DNA from: Candidatus Sericytochromatia bacterium
Lineage (GTDB): Bacteria; Cyanobacteriota; Sericytochromatia; UBA7694
Direction: 5' to 3'
Assembly (NCBI GenBank): GCA_018780035.1
Contig: JADMKE010000020.1
Location: 184,326-248,325, forward strand
DNA: 64,000 nucleotides
Under the pieces are notes generated by a model. It was not told where the DNA came from. It did not search any database and saw only the letters and a list, made by a program, of their open reading frames with translations. Position 1 is the first letter of the stretch; each line of letters opens with the position of its first letter. This document shows, one piece after another, positions 54,121 through 62,849 of this stretch. A program made the translations under genes and the position numbers.

Positions 54121-54947
54121 TGAAAAATATCAATGCCTTGGCCACACTGCCTTATCTTTTGCGTGTTTCGGATGGGAAATATGGCGATATTGAAGTTAAA
54201 AAAGGGCAAGCCACTCACGTATTTTTACCCTTTAAAGTCCAAGCCAATCAAGATCTTGACGAACGCCAAAAAATTGCCCTTCGCAAAGCAAATCAATTAT
54301 TAACTTCGACCAATAATTTGCTCAGATGGTATCGCTATCTGACAAAAGATCCCAGCATTGTGGAACTGACTCGGAGCCAACTCAGCCCTTTTCGATTTTT
54401 AGATGTTCAACAAAAACCTTATCATGATGACCTGAATTTTGAATCAGAATCGCTTTTTCCTGGCCACCCGTCAATATCCACAACCAAATTATCGCAAGAA
54501 CTGCGGAAAAATTTAAAAGCAAATAAAGAGCCCCCTCTGGCTGATCTCATATACCTGGATGCCCAGGTAGCCAAAACTGAAGGACGTTTTCGTGAGGCTG
54601 TTCTCTTTTCTTGGAGTGCGATTGATACCATTTTTAATGCGACCTATGACACTTTGCTGGCACAGGCCCTGGAGCCAGAAGGATATGCCAAAAGCAAAGA
54701 CCACCTCCAGGGCAAATCGGGAGAAATGCCTTTGCGGATTAAAATGACCGGGATGATGCGCCTTTTGACCCAAAAATCGCTGTCATCCGATCAGAAAAAG
54801 TGGAGCTTATTGGGCAGGAGTTATGACAAACGCAATGATATTATTCACCGGGCAGGCTCAGCCAGTGAACACGATGCCCAGACAGCCCTGGATACCGCCA
54901 AGTGGGTCTTGGATTTCATGCGGGATCTCCCCAATAATTTCAGGTAA
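54120..54947 (+). CDS. HEPN-type (Apea-like) protein
   Basis: A 275-residue protein. The C-terminal 90 residues carry a HEPN-like helical domain with RNxxxH (R238, N239, H243) in YDKRNDIIHRAG, followed by AQTALDTAKWVLDFM. This R-N-x3-H motif is the ribonuclease-type active site of many defence and toxin HEPN proteins. The N-terminal part (INALATLPYLLRVSDGKYG) is of no known family. It follows the 84-residue gene by translational coupling. Convergent with drmMI, overlapping its 3' end by eight bases. Function likely RNA cleavage, inferred from the motif. Confidence 0.78.
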   Translation: MKNINALATLPYLLRVSDGKYGDIEVKKGQATHVFLPFKVQANQDLDERQKIALRKANQLLTSTNNLLRWYRYLTKDPSIVELTRSQLSPFRFLDVQQKPYHDDLNFESESLFPGHPSISTTKLSQELRKNLKANKEPPLADLIYLDAQVAKTEGRFREAVLFSWSAIDTIFNATYDTLLAQALEPEGYAKSKDHLQGKSGEMPLRIKMTGMMRLLTQKSLSSDQKKWSLLGRSYDKRNDIIHRAGSASEHDAQTALDTAKWVLDFMRDLPNNFR

Positions 54948-57900
54948 AATAGTCTTCCAGATGGATTTCCTCGGGGGGGTGTTCCGTTTCTTTTTTCTGG
55001 CGCGGCTTTTTCTCTTTTGCCTTGCCACGGCCTATTTGTAAAGCCTCTTCTTTGGCCCGTTGAGCATTGAGTTCGAGCAAACGCGCCAAGACTTCATCAT
55101 GCACGTCATCGGGCCAGCGATACCGCCAGGGCTTTTTGCGCCGACTGCTGGTTTCTTCTTCCTCTTCATAATCCAGCAGGAATTGGCATTCGGTGGAAAT
55201 ATCCTCCCAGCCATAAGCTACCAGCACGGCTCTGTCCATGGCCATATGCAATTCCCGCAGTTGGAGAATGCCTGCATCACTTTCTTCGGGGTTGTGAAAG
55301 CGGTTGTAGGTTTCGGTCAGGCCCTGATTGTTCTGCACCATGAGTTGGGCACGGTATTCGTAATAAGCCTGTCCTGCGGTTTCCAGGGCGGGGGACGTTT
55401 CCCAGTCGGAGGGAAAGGGGTAGGTTTCAAAGCAATCTGACGGATTATATCGAAGATCATCTTTCATAGACGAACAAAGAAACCTTGTCCACAGCTCATG
55501 CAATGTTGATTGGATGACAGCAAATCCCGAATAACTTTGAATAGTAAGCACTGCTAAGCTATTTGCGTATACCATGCCATTTGGGATAAAAGCAAATACA
55601 AAATGTGCAGCAGCTTGAGTACTAACAACTAAAACTCGCTTTAGACCTGAAATAGATGAATATAAATCTAATCGAGGACGAGTATATTGCCACCATTTTT
55701 CTTTTGCCTTTACATCATTTTGAGCTAATCTTTCAGGTCTGACTTTTTTTTCAATGATATCCATTAAATCAGGGCACATCTCTCGACTTGCAATTTCAGA
55801 AAGATTCCCAAAGTTAATAGCATATCGATGATAGCTATGGGATGGCGTTGATGCTACCTCTGAATATCCAATATATGGAAAAATCACTTGTTGATTCACC
55901 GGATCTTTTGCGATCAGACTTCGCATATCAGCAAGAGAATTTGCTACACCGCTTCGATCTGTATCGTCAAATGTAAATCCCATACCTAGCATCGTACTTC
56001 CCTGAAAACTTTTGCCAGCATTGGCCCGAAGATTAACAGGATCATGGTTACCACCTCCATGAAACAAAAAAGCGGTGATTTTATCTACTTCACGATTATC
56101 CAGGACTTTTGTACCCAGGTAAATGCCCTTAATAAGACACACTACACTAACAATCCGAGACGCTATACCAGGCCATTTAATGCGTCTTACTACCTTATAA
56201 ATATCTCCACCATGAATACAAATCCAACGTAATCCTGTCGAGCGAGTATCGCCTTCTGCAATTGTTTTGGTAGCAATTAACCCCATAGCACCCTTGTGCC
56301 GCAATAAATTAAAGGCCCGCCTGAAAAAATGAGCCACCAGATCGGCGTTGCCGTGGCTTTCTGTATGCACTTCTTTCAGCCAGTCAGGATAAGCAGGTTG
56401 ATTAGCGCTGGCCATCGTATTCTTGCCCGCAAAAGGCGGATTACCTACAAAGGCATCAAAGCCGGGATTAGCACGGCCAAAGACTTCGGGAAACTCAATC
56501 TCCCAATGAAACGGCACCAGTGGTTTATCTCCCTGGCGCAGTTCATCGAGCCAGCCCTGGTAGTTTTCGGCTTCTTGATTTAGAATGGTGGCACTATAGA
56601 CATTGCGTTTATCTTCTCGGGTTCGCGCGTTATTCCCCTCAAAAAAAGCCGCCACGATCAAATCCCCAAACAGGCGCAGCTTACGCAGCTCAAACTGGGT
56701 TTGATCCCAGAGATCGCGCAATTCCCGATCAGAAAGTGCATCTTCGGCACTTTGGATCTGCTGACGCAATTGGCTTACTTTTTGCAGGGTTTCTTGCACC
56801 CCAAAGCCTGTCAAAATTGGCATTTGATTGGGCTTCCAGTGCAAGGATTCAATCTGCTGGCACGACAGGCCCACCAGCGAATCGCCATGGCGCAAGGCAT
56901 GATCGACAAAGGTCAACGCATGTTCACGCGCTAAGGTCACCAGCCAGAGCGAGACTTTTGCCAGATCGACTGCCACAGGGTTGCGATCCACGCCATACAG
57001 GCACCGTTGGGCCACCAATCGGCGGGCAAATACCACTTCATCTTCATCGGGGGGAAGGGTGGGCAAGGCATCATGGGCATACCAGGCCTCAATCAGGGCG
57101 TCCCCCAATTGGCGACAGACTTCGACCAGAAAGGCCCCCGAACCCATGGCCGGGTCGCAGACTTTGAGCGCTAAAATCTCTTCCGGTTTGGGAACTCCGT
57201 TCTGGCGTAAATGTGCCAGAATGGGCTCCAGGGTTTTGCGCACAATCGGCTCGGTCAGGCTGCGAGGCGTATAATGCGAGCCTGATTTTCGCCGCTCTTC
57301 ACTCGGTTGCAGCACCATGGCTCCTGGTTGAATCAAGTCGGGCGAGGCAGCCAGATCAATCATGGTCTGCAAGGCCGCATGTAAGGCTTCGAGTGTATTT
57401 GCTTCTTTCAGGGCTTTTTTAACGGTGGCACTGGTTTTTTTGCCCGTCTTTTCTTCGATCCATTTGTCGCGCTTGCTGACTGATTCTGCCAATAATTTTT
57501 CCAAATCAAGGGTGGTGGGGGCACCGTGCTTTTTCTCGGCTTTGATCGCCACCGAGCGCCCAATGGCCGTTTCTAAACGAAAGCCCATCATGGTTTCATA
57601 CACAGAGCCAATTTGCTCCACATCCAGAGCCCGGTAAGAGATCCGCTCGCCATCCAGAACCAAGAGTTTTTCCAATAAACGATAAATCGTTCCGTCTGGC
57701 ACCAGCGGGGGCTCAATACGTTCATGTAGCTGTCGCGAGGTTGCTGTGGGTCGCCCTTCTAAAAAGGGAAAGCGATCCGGGTCAAACAAAACTCCATGGC
57801 GTGCAGGCAGGCGGGTGTTTGTGAATTTTGCCCCGTCGTGAATCATTCTGAAAAGCACCAAGAGCTGGGCCCAGGCTCCAAAACGCTGATCCATGGTGTC

Positions 57901-58908
57901 GGGATAAAGTGCGGCATCTTCGCGCAAACGGTTGTATAAACCTGCCAAAGAGTAGTAGCGCAAAAACGTTTCTTCTTCGGGCAGCATATCCCGCTCTTCG
58001 GCAAAGAGCAAAAACACAATCCGCAGCATCACAGTCAACAGAGAGCGGTAGACTTCATCAGGGTGTTCTGTCAGGGTTTGCCGCAATAACTCCCCACCTG
58101 AGGCCTCATGAGCGGCCTGAAAGCCGCGCAGCAGTTCATACAGCCCGTGCAAAACCTGTTCGGCCAGCCTTTCGCTGACCTCGTTCTGAAATTTACGGCT
58201 GCTTTCCAGCAAGGCCGCCAAACGTTGATGACGCGCCACACTGAGCAAACGCGACTCTTTCAGCAAAAGCCGCAAGGCCGTGGCGATTGGTCGGCCTGCG
58301 GTTTGCAGCATGTCCGCCACTTTAAAATCTATCCAGCCGGAGCTTTCACCCCGTGGGGCCGAGATCAAACGCAAAACGGTGCCGTTAAAGATCAAGCCCG
58401 CAGGTACACCCGTCTGTCTCAAAAGCCGCTCCATGCGACCATGTGCCGAGGCTTCGAGATGCCCGTGTCTGCGCTCAACTTTATCCAATGCGGTTCCCGT
58501 CTCTAAATTCGTCACCACCAATTGCCAGGGTTGACTGCCTGTGCGGGTATCCATGCCTTTGACCGCGAAATCAGGGCTGAGCGTTTCACGATAATCAGCC
58601 AAAGTCACTTTGAGTTCTTCTGGAATGGGTGTGCCCTCCATGCCAGCATACCCATTGGGTGAAAACCGCCAACCTAAAAATTTTTGGGCAAAGCTGACAA
58701 AATCTGGAAGATAGGGCTCAGGTGATTTTTCTGCGGAGGTGAATCTTTCAGCCAGACAGTTTTTAAGCGCCTGTTGTCCAGCAATATCTCTGCGGTCTAA
58801 AATTGCACCCGCTCTGACCAGCGCAGGAGCAGACACAACCAAACCCGTGGGCTGGACAAAACCCAACCATTCCAGGTGATTTAAAATTTGAGGATCGATA
58901 CTTGCCAT
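54940..58908 (-). CDS. drmMI: DISARM class 1 N6-adenine DNA methyltransferase DrmMI
   Basis: A 1322-residue Eco57I-like N6-adenine methyltransferase. It has the SAM site KVCDPAMGSGAFLVEVCRQ near 586 and the catalytic VGNPPFAGK near 823. The region at about 855-1157 (56340-55435) should be the target-recognition domain and is AT-rich in contrast to the rest. The last 160 residues are charged. It modifies host DNA so that DISARM does not act on it. The ATG at 58908 overlaps the drmD stop by one base (TAATG); the frame from 58926 is rejected. Confidence 0.92.
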   Translation of the reverse strand: MASIDPQILNHLEWLGFVQPTGLVVSAPALVRAGAILDRRDIAGQQALKNCLAERFTSAEKSPEPYLPDFVSFAQKFLGWRFSPNGYAGMEGTPIPEELKVTLADYRETLSPDFAVKGMDTRTGSQPWQLVVTNLETGTALDKVERRHGHLEASAHGRMERLLRQTGVPAGLIFNGTVLRLISAPRGESSGWIDFKVADMLQTAGRPIATALRLLLKESRLLSVARHQRLAALLESSRKFQNEVSERLAEQVLHGLYELLRGFQAAHEASGGELLRQTLTEHPDEVYRSLLTVMLRIVFLLFAEERDMLPEEETFLRYYSLAGLYNRLREDAALYPDTMDQRFGAWAQLLVLFRMIHDGAKFTNTRLPARHGVLFDPDRFPFLEGRPTATSRQLHERIEPPLVPDGTIYRLLEKLLVLDGERISYRALDVEQIGSVYETMMGFRLETAIGRSVAIKAEKKHGAPTTLDLEKLLAESVSKRDKWIEEKTGKKTSATVKKALKEANTLEALHAALQTMIDLAASPDLIQPGAMVLQPSEERRKSGSHYTPRSLTEPIVRKTLEPILAHLRQNGVPKPEEILALKVCDPAMGSGAFLVEVCRQLGDALIEAWYAHDALPTLPPDEDEVVFARRLVAQRCLYGVDRNPVAVDLAKVSLWLVTLAREHALTFVDHALRHGDSLVGLSCQQIESLHWKPNQMPILTGFGVQETLQKVSQLRQQIQSAEDALSDRELRDLWDQTQFELRKLRLFGDLIVAAFFEGNNARTREDKRNVYSATILNQEAENYQGWLDELRQGDKPLVPFHWEIEFPEVFGRANPGFDAFVGNPPFAGKNTMASANQPAYPDWLKEVHTESHGNADLVAHFFRRAFNLLRHKGAMGLIATKTIAEGDTRSTGLRWICIHGGDIYKVVRRIKWPGIASRIVSVVCLIKGIYLGTKVLDNREVDKITAFLFHGGGNHDPVNLRANAGKSFQGSTMLGMGFTFDDTDRSGVANSLADMRSLIAKDPVNQQVIFPYIGYSEVASTPSHSYHRYAINFGNLSEIASREMCPDLMDIIEKKVRPERLAQNDVKAKEKWWQYTRPRLDLYSSISGLKRVLVVSTQAAAHFVFAFIPNGMVYANSLAVLTIQSYSGFAVIQSTLHELWTRFLCSSMKDDLRYNPSDCFETYPFPSDWETSPALETAGQAYYEYRAQLMVQNNQGLTETYNRFHNPEESDAGILQLRELHMAMDRAVLVAYGWEDISTECQFLLDYEEEEETSSRRKKPWRYRWPDDVHDEVLARLLELNAQRAKEEALQIGRGKAKEKKPRQKKETEHPPEEIHLEDYFT

Positions 58909-61900
58909 TAGTTTGTCTCCGGCCAAAGATAAACGAGCCCCACAGGCTCAAATCGCGTCGCTTTTACTTCGTAAAAGCTTTGAATCCGGGGGGGTTCTGT
59001 TGCTAAATCACGCTCAAACTGTTCTAAACGGATCTTCCAGGCGCGAATATCTGATTCCAATTGTTTTTTTTCTTCTTCAACAAAGTCAAAGGTCAATTGA
59101 ACAAAGTTTTGAGAGTCTTCATATTTTTGCAATTCTTCGCGGACGCGCGCTTGCTGCTTTGATAAAATCTCTCGTAATTCTTTGGCTTCTTTTGAGCCCC
59201 GTTTTTTAAGTTTCTCTTTGGCTGATTTGGCCAGTTCTTCAGACCTTTTTTCGAGTTGAGGCAAGAGATCTTCAATATCCTGAGCGGCTGTTTGCAAGAG
59301 TTTTTGCTGAATCACCGCATTGGGCTGCAAGAGCGCTGCTTTTTTTAGCGCACTTTCCAATAAATCCAAGGTTTTGTTTTCAGCCTCCTGTGCATAGGCT
59401 TGCAATGTGCCCTTACGTTCCGATGGTTCATGCCATCGGGCAGTAATCGGAACCAATTCTTCATGCAACCGCTCGGCCCCTTTGCCGTAGAGAGAAAGGC
59501 GCCCAAACAACACCACCCGTGGAATGGAATCATTGGATTGAGCCAAACAAGCCCGAGACAGATCCTGATAAATAAACCCCTGCGATTTAAAACGAGCCAA
59601 TAAACGCTGGGCAACGCGTTGATCCAAATGCAAGTGAACCGAATCTTCGCTCAAAATGCCTACATCTTCAAAAACAACAGGGCGAATTTCTGCATCACGC
59701 CGCCATTCAGCCAAATTTTGATTGGGTCGGCGCGGAGAACGAAGGGTATCCAGAGTAGAGGCCCAACTGCGATCCGTATGGGCACACTGCTCCATCAGAG
59801 GGAAAGACCATACCTGGCGACCGTATTCATCAAGGGTTGTTTTTAAGGGCTCTGCACCCAGCATTTCCAGCGAACAGGAAAGAGCCTCACGAAAGGGTTC
59901 AGCTTCAAACCCTGTCCAGGTACGGGAGTTTTCTAAGAGACTTCGACAACGCTCAATTTGCGCCTGAAGTTCAGTTTGTCTTTCTCGGCTTGATTCAAAC
60001 TCTTCTTCGGCGACACGCTTTTTTTCTGCTTCCAAATTGGCTTTGCGAATCTCCATACTCAACCAATCCGCATCGCTGTGCCGGATTCCCTTGGCTAAAC
60101 GCTTTTCGATATCATCATCAATGACTTTTGAAAGGCTGCCCAATTCCCGTTTGATCGTTTCTGTTTTGTCTACCAAAACTTTTAAGACCCGATCCTCGAC
60201 CCGTTGTGGTAGAACAAAATAATGACAGCGCACTTCGTCAGCGGGCTGTAGTTTACGATCAATGCGCCCATTGCGCTGCTCAATGCGACCTGGATTCCAA
60301 GGTAAATCATAATGGAACAGATCTGCACAATGCCCCTGAAAATTAAGTCCTTCGCGGGCCGCATCTGTTGCAATCAGAATACGCAAAGGGTCTTTGTGGG
60401 GAGGCGTATTAAAGCGGCGTTGAATTTCCTGACGTCGAACGCTGCTGGTTAAACCGTCGATGATTTCAATGCGAAATTCGGCTTGATCGGTTCCTTCTAT
60501 TGCCTGTTCCAAGATTTTTTTGAGATACGTTTTTGTACCTGAACGATTTTCTGTAAAAATAATCACCCGTCGCTCATTCCACTTGGGCGCAGCTCCTGAG
60601 ATCGGCTGTCCAAACGGCGGCAATTGCGGGCACAGGTTCCCACGAATCCAATCCAGCAAACAACGGGTTTTGGCCTCTAGTTCATAACGGGCTTGCTCAG
60701 CAATATTTTGCATTTGCTCAAGTAAAGCTTGCTCTCGTTGCCAATATTTTTCGGTCAGCATCTCTGGGGTGGTTTGGATTTCTGTCAACCACGCAAGAGA
60801 CTCAATTTCAGCCTTCTCTTGTTCGGTCTCTTCTGCTTCAATCCATTGGCTGGCGTCATCATCGGCATCTGGAACGGAAGTAAACCATGAATTTTGAATG
60901 ATTGGTGGATTTTCTATGGGGTCTTGAGTGTCCAAGGCATTTTGCCAATGGCGCTCCACAGTGGCGCGATGCACCTTCAGACTCCTGGCAAATGCTTCTA
61001 TCGAAGACAATAGCCGCTGCTGTAAGCCAACTATCAATAAGCCTGCGGCAGCCTGGGCCCGTTTTGAGCTATTTTTAAAACGCGATTCTCTCACCGTGCG
61101 ATATTCATCCAACAGGCGTGAAAGGGTCAGCTCCGGCGCATCCTCAGGCAAATGGTCGATCTCCAAGCAAATAACTTTACGCTCAGGAAACCCCCCTTGA
61201 ATAGAGCGAATATCTTCTTTAATGCGTCTGACCATCACATCTTCTAATATTTTTTTGCCACGCACTTTCACACCGCGCGTAAAACGATAGGGATCCAATA
61301 ATTCCATCAAGGTTGAGAAACTATTGGAATGGCCGTTGTGAGGCGTTGCAGATAAGAATAGACGATGTTCAAATCTGCCACTCAAATCACGAATGGCCCG
61401 TGTAAACTTGGTTTCAATTCCATATTTCTGGCCGCTTGCGGGTGCTGCATGGTGAGCCTCATCTAAAATGAGCAAGCTACCCGGTAAAAAATCACCCAGC
61501 CATTCACGCATGGTATCTGTATACGCAGGATCAATTAACAAATGATGGGAGATCAAAAAACGGCTATGTGTGCGCCAAGGATTGACTCCAAAGCCTCTTT
61601 CTCTCCGCACTTGAGAAAGATAAGCCCGATCCAAAATTTCAAAAACCAATCCAAAGCGCTCTTCCAATTCTGCTTTCCACTGCTCCAAAACCGATGGTGG
61701 GGCAGCCACGACAATGGTTTTGGCTTTTTTTCGCAATAAGAGTTCAGTCGCAATCAGTCCGGCTTCAATGGTTTTGCCCAAACCCGTATCATCAGCAATA
61801 AACAGATTAACACGAGGAAGCAGCAAAGCCTTTCGCAAGGGCTCCATTTGATACGCTTCAATTTTGATCCCTGCCCGAAAAGGTGCCTGAAAAAGATTGG

Positions 61901-62207
61901 GGTCTGTTGCTGTCACCGAACTCCAACGCAGAGTATGAAAGAAGGCGCTAAAAAAACGGGGAGAATCAAATCCTTTACTGCCAAGGTCTTGCCAGCCCTC
62001 TGCCTCCAAAATTTGTCGATCCAGTTCATACTCCCAAAAAACTTCTAAAGATTGGCCCTGAGCATCATCGTCGGCGCAGGCCAAACGAATAAGCGTAGGT
62101 GAGTCACTTGAAACAGTAGTAACCTCTTCTACCAGCCAACGCCGGGAACGCAGTTGAACCAATTCGCCAAGTTTAGGTCGTCTTTCAGGCAGTGAGATTT
62201 TAGACAT
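58908..62207 (-). CDS. drmD: DISARM SNF2-type helicase DrmD
   Basis: A 1099-residue SNF2-like helicase. Walker A DDTGLGKTIEAGL lies near residue 140, LILDEAHHAAP near 250, LFLSATPHNGHSNSF after it, and the second motor lobe has LIATDAAREGLNFQGHCAD and WNPGRIEQRNGRIDR. DrmD is the marker of class 1 DISARM. The start is set at the ATG 62207 (MSKISLPERRPKLGE), overlapping the DUF1016-N stop by eight bases. A 62240 start would enlarge that overlap without a ribosome site. Confidence 0.92.
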   Translation of the reverse strand: MSKISLPERRPKLGELVQLRSRRWLVEEVTTVSSDSPTLIRLACADDDAQGQSLEVFWEYELDRQILEAEGWQDLGSKGFDSPRFFSAFFHTLRWSSVTATDPNLFQAPFRAGIKIEAYQMEPLRKALLLPRVNLFIADDTGLGKTIEAGLIATELLLRKKAKTIVVAAPPSVLEQWKAELEERFGLVFEILDRAYLSQVRRERGFGVNPWRTHSRFLISHHLLIDPAYTDTMREWLGDFLPGSLLILDEAHHAAPASGQKYGIETKFTRAIRDLSGRFEHRLFLSATPHNGHSNSFSTLMELLDPYRFTRGVKVRGKKILEDVMVRRIKEDIRSIQGGFPERKVICLEIDHLPEDAPELTLSRLLDEYRTVRESRFKNSSKRAQAAAGLLIVGLQQRLLSSIEAFARSLKVHRATVERHWQNALDTQDPIENPPIIQNSWFTSVPDADDDASQWIEAEETEQEKAEIESLAWLTEIQTTPEMLTEKYWQREQALLEQMQNIAEQARYELEAKTRCLLDWIRGNLCPQLPPFGQPISGAAPKWNERRVIIFTENRSGTKTYLKKILEQAIEGTDQAEFRIEIIDGLTSSVRRQEIQRRFNTPPHKDPLRILIATDAAREGLNFQGHCADLFHYDLPWNPGRIEQRNGRIDRKLQPADEVRCHYFVLPQRVEDRVLKVLVDKTETIKRELGSLSKVIDDDIEKRLAKGIRHSDADWLSMEIRKANLEAEKKRVAEEEFESSRERQTELQAQIERCRSLLENSRTWTGFEAEPFREALSCSLEMLGAEPLKTTLDEYGRQVWSFPLMEQCAHTDRSWASTLDTLRSPRRPNQNLAEWRRDAEIRPVVFEDVGILSEDSVHLHLDQRVAQRLLARFKSQGFIYQDLSRACLAQSNDSIPRVVLFGRLSLYGKGAERLHEELVPITARWHEPSERKGTLQAYAQEAENKTLDLLESALKKAALLQPNAVIQQKLLQTAAQDIEDLLPQLEKRSEELAKSAKEKLKKRGSKEAKELREILSKQQARVREELQKYEDSQNFVQLTFDFVEEEKKQLESDIRAWKIRLEQFERDLATEPPRIQSFYEVKATRFEPVGLVYLWPETN

Positions 62208-62601
62208 TGTCAGATCCAGATTCTTTGTGTTGACGTGCATTATTGTATTTTCCTTTGGGAGTGACTGCGTTTAACTTTGAGCCCGCAGGCAAAATAATCA
62301 ACGGAGATTGGTCAGTCAGTGACTGACTAATTTGAAGATAAATCAGATAAAATTGGCGACATAGCTTGAGATTCGTGGGCGACATGCCCTTGATTTGTAT
62401 AGCCTTCAGTTTTTGGGCTGTTAAGGGAATCAGTCGGCTGCCATACTCAGAGCGATCTTCTCCATTTTGTTCATACTCTACCAGATAATAGCCAAACAAC
62501 CAGTTTCGTAGGTTGAGAGCGATATCCACGCTTTTTGTTGCCTGTTGATACAGGTTTTGGTGGGTCTGGTTTAAAAGGGAAATCAAATGCTCAAAATTCA
62601 C
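62200..62601 (-). CDS. DUF1016 N-terminal-domain protein, lacking the nuclease part
   Basis: A 133-residue protein matching only the N-terminal domain of the DUF1016/YhcG family: VDIALNLRNWLFGYYLVEYEQ, NGEDRSEYGSRLIPLTAQKL, GMSPTNLKLCRQFYLIY. Full-length members (about 340 residues) go on into a PD-(D/E)XK nuclease, absent here; the last 35 residues (GSKLNAVTPKGKYNNARQH) are unrelated. The start is a GTG at 62601. It is the first gene of the DISARM operon and is coupled to drmD by an eight-base overlap, so it may be a functional partner rather than a remnant. Confidence 0.8.
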   Translation of the reverse strand: MNFEHLISLLNQTHQNLYQQATKSVDIALNLRNWLFGYYLVEYEQNGEDRSEYGSRLIPLTAQKLKAIQIKGMSPTNLKLCRQFYLIYLQISQSLTDQSPLIILPAGSKLNAVTPKGKYNNARQHKESGSDNV

Positions 62602-62849
62602 GAATTGACTACCTCAACAAAACTCAAAAGGCGTATGCATTTTACCCCATCTGGCAATCTCAGGAAATGACCATTGTGAATCAATCTTGAAAAGTAGAAA
62701 TAAAAAATCGATCACAGAATAGCTAAATCCAATCAAAGGAATCGGGCAAAAAATGATTGGTAACCAGGCCTTCAACCAAGTACATTATCTTGTATCCCTG
62801 AGGTTACAAGATAACAGGGGTGGTCTCCTCCATGAGCAGCAGGGAGCGA
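62602..62849. other. Right boundary of the defence island
   Basis: A 248-base spacer without a gene. It should hold the DISARM promoter on the minus strand (AT-rich stretch near 62690-62740), but no clear -35/-10 pair was seen. It contains the inverted repeat at 62785-62814. Confidence 0.45.
62785..62814. repeat. Perfect 10-base inverted repeat at island edge
   Basis: TTATCTTGTA (62785-62794) and TACAAGATAA (62805-62814) with a ten-base centre. It lies 35 bases after the 3' end of the minus-strand 62850 gene and lacks a T-tract, so it is not a typical terminator; it could be a protein site or a recombination site. Confidence 0.55.

Noticed and set aside
44354..62849. Integrase-type mobile element carrying the defence genes
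   Set aside because: No integrase, transposase, tRNA fragment or matching terminal repeats could be found, so island boundaries are by gene content only.
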